From Anodontia alba (lineage: Eukaryota; Mollusca; Bivalvia; Lucinida; Lucinidae): a stretch of DNA of 64,000 nucleotides. Where the stretch lies: assembly GCA_964016985.1 (NCBI GenBank), contig OZ024831.1, positions 20,570,195 through 20,634,194 of the forward strand, in the 5' to 3' direction. The notes under the pieces were generated by a model that saw nothing but the letters and a program-made list of their open reading frames with translations, did not search any database and was not told the origin of the DNA. Below are positions 54,557 through 63,836 of this stretch, one piece after another. Numbering within the stretch: the first letter of the stretch is position 1; each line of letters starts with the position of its first letter. The translations under genes were made by a program, and so were the position numbers.

Positions 54557-54775
54557 ATTAACCCTGATCCTGCTGAACCAGGACATGCCCCGTCAAAACA
54601 GTGTAGAGATCCAGATCAGTTGGCTTCAAAACCAACTGAACTGGATCTACCCTGTTTGTCATTAAGTACAATGTATGTGAATTTTTATCAACAATCTGGA
54701 TTGAGTAATCTGATTGACTGAAAATTAGAAGTGCATGGGCGTGGCATCTAAATTTATTCTGCTTGGCAAGAGTTA
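54557..54775. mobile_element. MITE with TTAACCCTG ends and GATCAG hairpin
   Basis: TTAACCCTGATCCTGCTGAACC at the left and GCTTGGCAAGAGTTAA at the right form imperfect ends. The hairpin at 54,598-54,655 is AGATCCAGATCAGTTGG / CCAACTGAACTGGATCT. The right flank (ATTCTGCTTGGCAAGAGTTAA) resembles the complement of 12,978-13,000. Confidence 0.7.
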
Positions 54776-54968
54776 AATCGCTTTTTCAGGCGCAAATCTT
54801 CTCCTATTTCATAGTGAAAATATACGAATATTATCGATTTTATTTAACACATTTGTGACGAGTGAACTCTTCTGCCTTAACTTTTTGGACAGGACCATTT
54901 CCTATATAGGGGATGCCTGGCTACTTTTTATTATAATCATGTTTTGAAGAAAATTTTGAAATTAATGC

Positions 54969-55033
54969 AAACGGTGTAGACCCAGATCAGACGCCGCGTT
55001 CTGCGGCGTCTGATCTGGATCTGCACTGTCTGC
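54969..55033. mobile_element. GATCAG-hairpin element
   Basis: AACGGTGTAGACCCAGATCA-GACGCCGC, loop GTTCT, then GCGGCGTC-TGATCTGGATCTGCACTGT. The inner arms GACGCCGC/GCGGCGTC are unrelated to those of other copies but fully paired. Confidence 0.85.
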
Positions 55034-55144
55034 CAATGTCCCTTTTATTGGATGCTAGGCTTAAAATGGACTAACATGCAGTGAGGGGTCACAAAAACTT
55101 ACAAAGAACATTCAGCACAAGATCCTCCATTCTAGTACAGTGGC

Positions 55145-55178
55145 GGGGTGGGGGGGTGGGGGGGGGGGGGGGGGGGGG
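55145..55178 (+). repeat. G run
   Basis: More than 30 bases almost all G, with single T interruptions, about 570 bp upstream of gene B; a possible G-quadruplex. Confidence 0.9.
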
Positions 55179-55407
55179 TTAAATCTACTTTACTGACGAC
55201 GCCAAGTCTTCTCCCTAGATTCAAAATAAGTATTTAGATGCCTTGGAAACGCCGCAAACATGGAACACAGCCTTCCCAAAACACTGAAAAAGAGTTAAAT
55301 TACATTATGTAAGTCGTTTGCGTTGATTTGGTTCACCAATGCATTTCTATTCTGTCATTTCAGGGTTAATCAATCTTTTTTACTTTCACACTTCATTTCA
55401 GGGCCAT

Positions 55408-55580
55408 TTAACCTTTACTTCTCTCTTGGCTAATTCCGCAGACGACAAAGTGATGATATCTTTCTTATTTTTTCCAGAAAACAGGCTGCATGAAATGTGA
55501 GAACCTGTTTCTCTGGAAGAATTAAGAAAAATCTTTTAATATGTCGTCTACTAAAATTTTACCCAGAGTGCTAAGCGTTA
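55408..55580. mobile_element. GACGAC-ended MITE (internally deleted copy)
   Basis: TAATTCCGCAGACGACAAAG at the left and GTCGTCTACTAAAATTTTAC-CCAGAGTGCTAAGCGTTA at the right. The central GTGTCTCC palindrome is missing. Confidence 0.78.
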
Positions 55581-55749
55581 CACTAGGCTGCGTTCAGGAG
55601 CGCAAGTTGTTCGCGAGTGTTTTGCCCTGACCCCTGCTCCTGTTGGCACACGTAATTAGGTACAGGGATCCAGGCAAACATTCGCAGCTCTTGGCACTTC
55701 TGAATGCAGCCATGGTATGTGGCAGGATTTCTTTCACTGGTTTGGAAAG

Positions 55750-55906
55750 ATGTCAGAACCATATCCAACCCTAACCACACATGCAGAGTCCGCCTTCGAT
55801 CCGGTCCTGTACATATCTTTGTTCTACGGCGGAAATTTTCACAGTGAAACTGAGAAGAATATTGGCACTTGGCTACAAGACCAAAGTCATGACATCTTTA
55901 AGGACG
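55750..55906 (+). CDS. Gene B exon 1
   Basis: Encodes MSEPYPTLTTHAES...DIFKD plus one base; the donor is GACG followed by GTATAC. The 157-nt length equals exon 1 of gene A. Confidence 0.9.
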
Positions 55907-58900
55907 GTATACTATTTTATTATCTTTTGTTTGAAACTTTAACTATATGAATTTGAGTTTATAAATTATGGAAAAGTTAAGCATCTGAATCATGGTAAAG
56001 CCAAGACTTCCATAAACCTAATAGACAAAAGTAATATAGATATGGACTTACAAAAAAAAAAAAAAAAAAAAAAAAAGCCACGATCACCAAACACAGCATT
56101 CCCGAGCCACCGAGTAAGGCTATTTTACATAAAATACAGGGGCAGGGGTTCCAGGGTGGGTTGTTGTTGGTGGTGGTGGGGTGCAAAGGAGGGGGCGCGG
56201 TCAGCTGAAGCCCTCCGTTGGCTCAAAATTTTCATGGGAACTGTGGATAGATTTAATAAATTTCGGATACCGTATTTACCCTAAATATTAACCCCCTTAC
56301 TCTTTGTCTTAATAGTCCTCTTCAACAAGTTCATCTTAATACCTGCGAATGTATGTCTGATATGGGCCTGCACTGTTTGCTCAGGCGTCTATAGCCGAAT
56401 ACGTACAGTACATGCGGTAATTTGATCAAATCGAACACCCCGCAGAAATCATCATTATGAAAACACGCCTATTCAGATATATTGAAAATTTTACAACCAA
56501 ATAAGGACATTTTTTTAGATAAAAATTCTGATATTTTTCATATTCCTGCTCAAAACATAGATTGTGGGTGCTTGTTAGAACCGCCTCGGTGAGACGGTTC
56601 TAAAGAGTACCCACAATCTATGTTTTAGCAAAATAAGAAAAATAATGTATACCCCTGTGAACCCCAGTTTTACTATGTAAAAGTGGGGTTTTAGGGGGTC
56701 AAAATTATATAGGCGTGTTTTCGTGGTGTCCTGTATCCACTCCTTATATGACTATACAAAGCAGCACCTCTTTGAAAAAAAAGATTAAACAACTGAATAC
56801 AGACGGACGTACGAAAAAAAACTGTACCAAACATTAGAACGGTCAACAGTAAACCTGTCATTTGAGGGGTGAGTGGATGGTGGTGTGGGGTTCACTTAAA
56901 TTTCGATTTGTCGACCATTATATACCTTTAACTCTTTCGGTGCCAAATTTCAGACGACATTTGTTGTCTGCTTTTATTTTTTATCAAACTTTCGCTTTTT
57001 ATATGAAAAGGTGAGACTGACTGTCAAACAGCGTAGATCCAGATGAGACGGCTCATTATGAGCCGTCTCATCTGGATCTATGCTGTTTGAAAAAGCCTAT
57101 TATTATCGCCTGTGGCAGTAAAGGAGTTAAAATAAGAACTTGACAGCACTGAAACCTACACTCAGATATCTACTGATGAGAAATTGATGGTAAATGAGCA
57201 TTAAATTTATATTTCCAAGTTTGCGGTTAGTAGTATAGAGAAACAAGTCATACTATGTTGTATTGTTTACAAAAACTTCATAAAAGACCGTATAAAGCAG
57301 GTTTTATTGAGGTTCCTAGTTTATGTACTACAACCGAGTTTTATGAAGTGTAAACGTCTTGCCCCGCCACCATTGAAAAGCATACAATTAATTACTGTTA
57401 AAAACTAATGAAAGACATATTAAAAACTTATTTTTGTTAGTTAAAAACTCTGATGTGGTTCTTAATGAAATTAAATCCGTGTGTCAAAGTCTATTCGTAA
57501 AGAACCGTGACCTGTCAATAGAACTAGTATTTGTCTGCTTATTTCATATCCTTACAGGAACATTAAAGGGGGAGAAGCTGTTAGACATCGGAACGGGTCC
57601 AGCCGTCTACCCAGTAATTACAGCTTCGAAATGGTTTGATGAAATCTATTTATCAGATATCTCCAAGGCTAATGTTGAGTTTCTTCAGAAATGGAGACAC
57701 GGGGAGTCCGAACCTATGAAGTATCTAATGGAATACTTTGCAAGAAAGGAATAGTAGGTTGAATTCATATCCACCCCCGCACTGTACATGAGCCATAACG
57801 TCAGAAAAGGTACCATCGGACATGTGCGCCCATCGAAGATTCAGATCAGCCTGCGCATTCGCGCAGTCTGATCAGAATCTTCATTGGGCGCATTTTGAAT
57901 AGCCAAGGATGCAAAGTTTTTTCATGCGGAGAACGAAGACTCTGATCGGATTGCGCGGATGCGCAGGCTGAATTGAGTCTTCGCTGGGTGCACATGTCAG
58001 GAAGGTACGTTTTCTCACGTTTCGACCCATATGTACTATATTAAAGCCACCATCTCACGGGTGGTAAACCTAGGAACTACCTCGAAATTGTGTTAACGTA
58101 ATTTCGTTCCCACGCCACATCCGGGACATAGCGGGGTAGTGCCAACGTCATAAAATAGACAAACAAATGTTGCTGTCATTGGTGTCATTTTTATTTTTAT
58201 TTTATTTTACCACGACGAACGAATTATGGGGAAATCGGGCAATGTGGTTCCATGTAAATATGTCTCAGCGTCCTCTATGGACCCAAATTTTATCGAAAAA
58301 GTCATTTGCTTTCTTCAAATCTTTCTACCCGCACTGAGCATCGGATCACTTGCTCTCCGAGTATTTTGTCAGTGCGAAGGACTTAGCCTGTCTCCGTCGA
58401 TTTTAGCTGACATTTGAAAGCATTCGCCAATGAAAATGATAAAAAGGCCCTTCCTAAACGTTCCTACATCGAAAAATAAATCAAGTGTTAACTCGTAAAA
58501 GAGTCAGGCCCCTATTTTCAGGCGTGGTAGTTCCAATATCACCGAGGTAGTTACCATGCTATCGGGATAGTTCCAACGATCTAGCAGTAGTCCCACAACG
58601 TAATATTCTTTTTCAGATACGCAAATACTCTAGGACAGACATTTCTTCAATTTTAATTGATATGCGTTTAATACGGGGAAGTATTCCAAGTATGGCTTCA
58701 TTTTAAATATAGGAGATAATTGTTATCTGATACAACATGCATTTACATAATCAATGCCAGGAAAGTTCGACAAAGTAATGTTATACGCTGTGAATTTAGT
58801 GATCTTTAGCATTGTGGTTTTGAAAAAGGCGGACAAGATTTGTCCTAAAATACCTTAAAAACTATAGCATTAAATTCAGGGAAAAACAATCAAAGATTGC

Positions 58901-61900
58901 AGCCCATCAATGCCGCCAAGAGGAAAAGAAAAGAAAAAAAAAAGACAAAACAACCACAACTAATCACAAAAAAAATACTAGCTCTTGCTGCTCAACAACA
59001 CAAAACACTAGGGTTTACTGTGCGAAAGATCTTGCGCTTTTGTTTGATCTTACATTGCTCTAAACAGCAGCAGGCTGCAAAGTAAATGAAAAGCAATGTG
59101 ACTAATACAAAGCATGAAAGAGCGCCAGTATGCCTGAAAAATGTAACACCAGAGCAATTATAATATTAAATGAGTAGCTAGAACAATATCAAAGTAAAAA
59201 TTGAAAAGAGCAAGGATCAGGAACTGATACAATCAGATTTAATATTATAATTGCTCTGGTGTTACTTTTTTTCGGGCGTACTGGCACTCTTTCGTGCTTT
59301 GTATTGGTCACATTGCTTTCCATTTACCTTTGCAGCCTGCTGCTGTTTAGAGCAATGTAAGATCAAACAAAAGGGGAAGTTCTTTCGCACAGTAAAACCC
59401 CAGTGGTTTGTGTTGTTGAGCAGAAAGAGCTGGTATTTTTTGTGATTAGTTCTGGTGGTTGTTATGTCTTTTTTTTCCTCTTAGCGGCATTGATGGGCTG
59501 CAATCTTTGATTGTTTTTCCCTGAATTTACTGCTATATTTTTAAGGTATTTTAGGACAAATCTTGTCCGCCTTTTTCAAAACTACAATGCTAAAGATCAC
59601 TAAATTCACAGCGTACAACATTACTTTGTCGAACTTACCTGGCATTGATTATGTAAATGCGTATTGTATCAGATAACAGTTATGTCCTATATTTAAATTG
59701 AAGCCATACTTGGAATACTTCCCCGTATTAAACGCATATCAATTAAAATTGAAGAAATGTCTGTCCCAGAGTACTGATGTATCTGAAAAAGAATATTACG
59801 TCGTGGGATCTACTGCTAAATCGTTGGAACTGCCCCGATAGCACGGTAACTACTTCGATGATCTGGGAATTACCACGCCTGAAAAACGGGGCCTGACTCT
59901 TTTACGAGCTAACACTTGATTTATTTTTCGATGTAGGAACGTTTAGGAAGGGCTTTTTTTATCATTTTCATTGGTGAGTGCTTTCTAATGTCAGCTCAAA
60001 TCGACAGAGGCAGGCTAAACTCTTCGCACTGACAAAATACTCGGGGGACGTGGTCTGATGCTCACAGCGTCATTTTGATGTTGTGTGCCTGCTGGGATTT
60101 TATCAGTTTCTTCTCTAATTGCAGTGTACCCTAGTAGTGTCACATATTACACATACCAAAGCCTCCGATCATTCCAATGTGTTTTTTTCTTTTGTGGTTC
60201 TATAATTTAATCGTCGGTGACTTTCCATGTATTGTGTATGGGCCGGTTTGTGCTTACTTGTTTCACAACGCTTACTTTAACTTACGGTGTTCCTTGGAAG
60301 ACATGTCCCTTATGACTGTGACCTTTCTTAGCAACTACATTTTTATTTAATGTCTTCCCATCTAATGTTATGGCGAACTTAATTTTACGTCTGTTCTACA
60401 ATATACTAAATTGCCAGGTAAATACCCTTCTGTTAGGTGTCAGGGTAATGTGACATGGTGGAATAACACAAAATATGCAGGAGTTTGATAGTGTATCGAA
60501 CAGATGTATAAGATAGGTCTAGGTATAAATATTGAATGATTAAAAATGTACATTAAAATCCGAGGAGCAAGAGTGTAGATGTAATAGAATAGGTATCTAG
60601 ATCACTTCTAAAGCCTAGCTGTATAAACCGGCTTTTACGGCGACGTGTGTAGTGTGGTTGGTTCTTTTGCGAATTAAGCAACTAACCACCTTAATCGAGC
60701 AAGTTGTCACCTTTTGGGGGAAGGGGCTGCTGACACTGCTCATCGTCTGTGTTTTTGTGACTGTACAATTGTAAGTATCTATCTTAATCCTTTAATGGTG
60801 GGGACGATGTGATTCTGACTGCAATCCCTGCGGACATGCAACGTTAAGACAACGTCATATCAACGTCGACGCAACGTCATGACGTTGCGTCGACGTTGAT
60901 GCGACGTTTAAACGTCATTTGCCAGCTGGGATGGTTCCTGTTCACCTATTTACTTTTTATATTGTGTTTACTACCTGGATGGGTGATTGCGATGGTTGGC
61001 TTCAAGAAAGGTCCGGCTAACGCCACATTTGGCAGCGGTGGGATGAGAGATGACACCACCATCATCTCTGGACCAGGTTCTCAGGCAGTGTTGCATAGGC
61101 TCCTACCTCGGGTCTGTAGTGTGGTCAGTGTTGCTCTACCGGGGCAAAGTTAAGAGGTAGAGGATTTCACGGAATAGTTATATAAGTTACTTCTATAGGC
61201 TTTTAAGCCGGCTTTTAATGCATAGCGTATAGAGTAACTGTTGTTGTTTTTTTTTTTTTTTTTTTCGTTTTTTTTTTTTTTTTTTTTTTCACGAAGTTAA
61301 GCAACGCAAATTGTGGTTAGTACTTGAATGGGTGACCGCCTTGCTTGGTTTCGTGAAAAACTCGGCAAACGCTTCTGATATCATAAGTTAGCGGCTGATT
61401 CAAGAAGGGCAGTTGTTAGTTTCTGGCAAAAGAATATGTACGCTACTGGTTAACCGGATAGAGGACTAAGCCTGCCTAGTAAAAATGTGTTTAGGCAAAC
61501 TGGACGAGCTCGACATGACCCCATTTGGTTGACAAAAGCCTCAACACAAACAAACTTACTAAGATACCTTCGAATGTTACCGTGACATGAAATTGCTTTT
61601 CATGACGTCTTAAGGCAATGGGGTCGCGGCAAAATTTGTCACATGTTTTGCAGGTTCTTTAGTTTATGTAGTAAATTGTCTGCTTTGAAGCTACAAACAA
61701 ATGAAAATGACGCACAATATTTTAGCTATACAATAAAAGAATAAAAAGACTATTGTAATGATTTTAGTAAATATTTCAACAGACACACAACGTTGTGTGC
61801 AAGCTGGGTATTGCCCTTTGTTGCTAACTAGCTCGAGCCCCTTGATATCCTTACTCGGGACAATATTCCCGAATGTCATGGAACAACTGTAATACTGAGA

Positions 61901-63319
61901 TTTCCCTTGGATAACACTGTAAACACCCATATGGTATTTAATGAAAATAATTGCCAATTTCAGTGTTTCATGGGAACAAAAGAACAACGAAGTATTGAAG
62001 AAGATCAAAGATGTCCTAGAACTCGACGTCACCAAAGCAAGTTCGTTGAAAGATAGAGTTTTAGGGAACGTCTTATTTGATGTCGTCACCTCATTCCTGT
62101 GTTTATGTACTGCCGTTCCTCTGAACCTCGAAGACTTCAAAAGCGTTCTTCTAAACATCAGGTATCATGTTGGTATCGTGTCATTGTGCATTTAGGGAAT
62201 TAAAAATGTATGGCTGCAATAATTCGAGTGTAATGGTATATACACCAGCTGTCTTTTCAAGAGAAATAATTCTGGCGTTGAAATAGTTTTCTCCCTTCTC
62301 AATAGCTAAAGACAGAGGTTGTACCCTTTGAGAGCAACATCATTCTATTGAGAACAGCTGTCAGTTTTGAAAAAAGTTTCAAACACAGGGAGGAAACATT
62401 TTGTCTGCAAAATTATATCCCTTTGCAAAACAGCGACAATATCTTTCAGCTGTATACCGTCATCACAAAATTATGCAATTGAGGCTAATGACAGTTTTTC
62501 ATTGAAACACGATCTTTGCTGAAAAACTACGTCCTGCCTTCTGTTGGATAAATTTCTTGCGGTAATATAGCTGCATAGTGTGATATGAACTGTTTTTACT
62601 TCCAATGACCTTTACCACTGTCTGGGCTAATTTAGCGGACGACATTTATATTTTACCTTTACCACTCTCTGGGCTAATTCAGCAGACGACAAACTGATGA
62701 TATTTTACTTATTTTTCCCAGAAAACTTGATCTAACATTTCATGCAAAGTGTCTCCAACGGAGACAATTTGCACGAAATGTCAAATCCTGTTTCCTGGGA
62801 GAAATCAGAAAAGTATTTCAAAATTTCGTTTGCTGAAAATTTTACCCAGAGTGCTGAGCGTTAAATGACTAAACTTGGATATATATTAGGCAGCTAATCC
62901 TAGCCAGCTACAGCGGGCCGTTATCGGCCCGTCAGCTACCCTGACGGGCCGATAACGGCCCGCTGTAGATTTATAAAGAATGCTTACTGGTATGATTCTG
63001 TAAGCTAAGTAATTCAATTGACCTGGCGCAGCTCATTTGTTTATCTGAATGTTTCAGAAAACTATTGAAACCTGGTGGCCATCTTGTTGTGGGTGATGTC
63101 ATTGACGAATCTTATTACAGTGTTGGGGATTTACGCTTTAAAACTCTTTCCACGACCCCGCAAGAAATACAACGAGCTTATGTAGAATCTGGTTACGTGA
63201 TTGAGAAATGGGATACCCTATCCCTCTACACTGACACTACAACGTGTGATGCTAGTACCTTATACGTTATAGTAGCAAAGAAGACAGAGGATACTACAGG
63301 GGCGACTAACACAGAGTAG
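55750..63319 (+). CDS. NNMT/INMT/PNMT-family N-methyltransferase, gene B (4 exons, 270 residues)
   Basis: Hand-assembled as 55,750-55,906, 57,558-57,753, 61,964-62,161 and 63,058-63,319, with GT-AG introns in phases 1, 2, 2. Residue numbering is the same as in gene A up to exon 4. The SAM side is kept: Y21, Y26, LLDIGTGP, Y70, D86, N91, D139-V140 (text ELDVTK). On the acceptor side D197 and Y204 are kept, human Y24 corresponds to F25 and human S201 to E201. Intron 2 (4.2 kb) holds the same MITE as gene A plus a 1.7 kb foldback and a SINE. The C-terminus is 8 residues longer than in A. An in-frame ATG 33 bp upstream (55,717) could add 11 residues, but the homologous start is at 55,750. The frame is open throughout. 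The two genes are 7.5 kb apart on the same strand. Confidence 0.92.
56452..56729 (-). mobile_element. MITE with ACGAAAACA ends (copy 3)
   Basis: Opposite orientation to copies 1 and 2, in gene B intron 1. The hairpin arms have started to differ (CCGCCTCGGTGAGACGG). Confidence 0.9.
56930..57132. mobile_element. MITE with TTTAACTC ends and GATCAG-type hairpin
   Basis: TTTAACTCTTTCGGTGCC at the left, GGCAGTAAAGGAGTTAAA at the right. The central hairpin has arms AGCGTAGATCCAGATGAGAC-GGCTCAT and complement, loop TA. It lies in gene B intron 1. Confidence 0.85.
57558..57753 (+). CDS. Gene B exon 2 (SAM-binding core)
   Basis: Encodes GTLKGEKLLDIGTGPAVY to EYFARKE. The acceptor is ATCCTTACAG; the donor reads AATA followed by GTAGGT. 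Codon 118 is completed as Tyr in exon 3 (His in gene A). Confidence 0.95.
57786..58035. mobile_element. MITE of the GTCAGAAAAGGTACC family, gene B intron 2
   Basis: TACATGAGCCATAACGTCAG and CGTTTCGACCCATATGTA form the ends. It begins about 32 bp after exon 2, as in gene A. Two internal GATCAG-type hairpins (GAAGATTCAGATCAGCCTGC; GGATTGCGCGGATGCGCAGG) are visible. It is more complete than the gene A copy. Confidence 0.9.
58335..60065. mobile_element. Large foldback element, arms of about 830 bp
   Basis: From GAGCATCGGATCAC to AATTATAATATTAAA (58,335-59,170) the sequence matches the complement of 59,238-60,065 almost base for base, with scattered substitutions and small indels. The loop is about 67 bp (59,171-59,237). 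Readable pairs include CGTTCCTACATCGAAAAATA / TATTTTTCGATGTAGGAACG. Frames on either arm are mirror images and I do not call them. It is absent from gene A intron 2. Confidence 0.92.
60838..60931. mobile_element. Palindromic GACGTT-rich element with GCCAGCTGGG end
   Basis: CAACGTCGACGCAACGTCAT meets ATGACGTTGCGTCGACGTTG; weaker pairing extends out to AACGTTAAGACAACGTCA and TTAAACGTCATTTGCCAGCTGGG. It lies in gene B intron 2. Confidence 0.78.
60945..61155 (+). mobile_element. Possible 5S-rRNA-like fragment
   Basis: TTTACTACCTGGATGGGTGA and GCGATGG resemble the internal control region of 5S rRNA (TTAGTACTTGGATGGGTGA), and CCGGCTAACGCC resembles the text after the 5S head at 61,280. The downstream part is not recognised. 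Confidence 0.4.
61243..61290. repeat. Poly(T) tract
   Basis: Two T runs separated by CG directly before the 5S-like head at 61,291. Confidence 0.92.
61289..61562 (+). mobile_element. SINE with 5S-rRNA-derived head
   Basis: CACGAAGTTAAGCAACGCAA and GGTTAGTACTTGAATGGGTG-ACCGCCT match eukaryotic 5S rRNA (boxes A to C). The body from GGCTGATTCAAGAAGGGCAG through GGTTAACCGGATAGAGGACT and GAGCTCGACATGACCCCATT to CCTCAACACAAACAAAC is that of the tRNA-headed SINE at 50,571. It lies in gene B intron 2. Confidence 0.85.
61964..62161 (+). CDS. Gene B exon 3
   Basis: Completes Y118 and encodes VSWEQKNNEVLKKIKDVLEL, DVTK and FDVVTSFLCLCTAVPLNLED. The acceptor is GCCAATTTCAG; the donor reads CAG followed by GTATCA. 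The 198-nt length equals exon 3 of gene A. Confidence 0.93.
62608..62863. mobile_element. GACGAC-ended MITE with a repeated left end
   Basis: CTTTACCACT-TCTGGGCTAATT-AGC-GACGACA occurs twice at the left (62,610 and 62,658). Then come the palindrome GTGTCTCCAACGGAGACAAT and the right end TTTACCCAGAGTGCTGAGCG-TTAA. It lies in gene B intron 3. Confidence 0.82.
62904..62990. mobile_element. Palindromic GC-core element (copy 3)
   Basis: The core CTACAGCGGGCCGTTATCGG-CCCGTCAG is paired with its full complement. Relative to copies 1 and 2 the base change C to T in the core (CCGTTATCGG against CCGTCATCGG) is present on both arms, so pairing is kept. The left outer arm (CATTCTACGTAAAT) is lost. Confidence 0.85.
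63058..63319 (+). CDS. Gene B exon 4
   Basis: Completes R184 and encodes KLLKPGGHLVVGDVIDESYY, then SVGDLRFKTL...SGYVIEKWDTLS...STLYVIVAKKTEDTTGATNTE and a TAG stop. The acceptor is TGAATGTTTCAG. Confidence 0.93.
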
Positions 63320-63379
63320 GGGTGATACAATGGAAAAAAAAAACTCACTACCACTTCCTGTTACAAAAAAAAAAAGAGA

Positions 63380-63620
63380 AGCAACTTCACTGGAAAACAA
63401 TTCAAAATTCAGACTTTACAGAATCCCGGTTAAATCTTATAGGAAGGTCGGATGGTAAATGCCATTTTTGTAAGAACACTTAGCTCAGCTATTTTATGAC
63501 TGTCCCCTTGTAAACGAAGCATCATTATTTATCAAACACAAAATTAACTTAATTCTTACTGAAACAAATCATGAAGAAATTTATTCTGACTTAAAAACTA
63601 TGTAATTTGGTATAGAAAAT
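63380..63620 (+). mobile_element. LINE C-terminal remnant
   Basis: In one frame the text reads LIGRSDGKCHFCKNT, then, after a frame change, HLFYDC-like words: a C-x2-C...H-x4-C knuckle as found at the end of LINE polyproteins. It starts about 60 bp after the stop of gene B, so it may be in its 3' UTR. Confidence 0.5.
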
Positions 63621-63683
63621 AAAAATAAAACAATATCAACCTTGTGAATATCATTTTACATATAGTCAAATGGGAATTATGAA

Positions 63684-63718
<35 letters not shown>

Positions 63719-63836
63719 CAACTGATGAAATATGAAAACAAAACGTATAACGCTACATCCATTACAGTCATCATTATGAAAAAAAAAAATAAATAAATAA
63801 ATAAATAAATAAATAAAAAAAAAAAGAAAAAAATAA
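63684..63836. repeat. (AAT)n and (AAAT)n microsatellites
   Basis: An AAT array at 63,684-63,715 and an AAAT array within A-rich sequence at 63,781-63,836. They could be tails of retroelements. Nothing gene-like follows to the window end. Confidence 0.9.

Noticed and set aside
58897..59445. Lys-rich and aromatic frames on the foldback arms
   Set aside because: They are mirror translations of the two arms and contain no domain.
61289..61345. 5S rRNA gene
   Set aside because: Only about half of 5S rRNA is present and it is joined to a SINE body; no second 5S unit follows.
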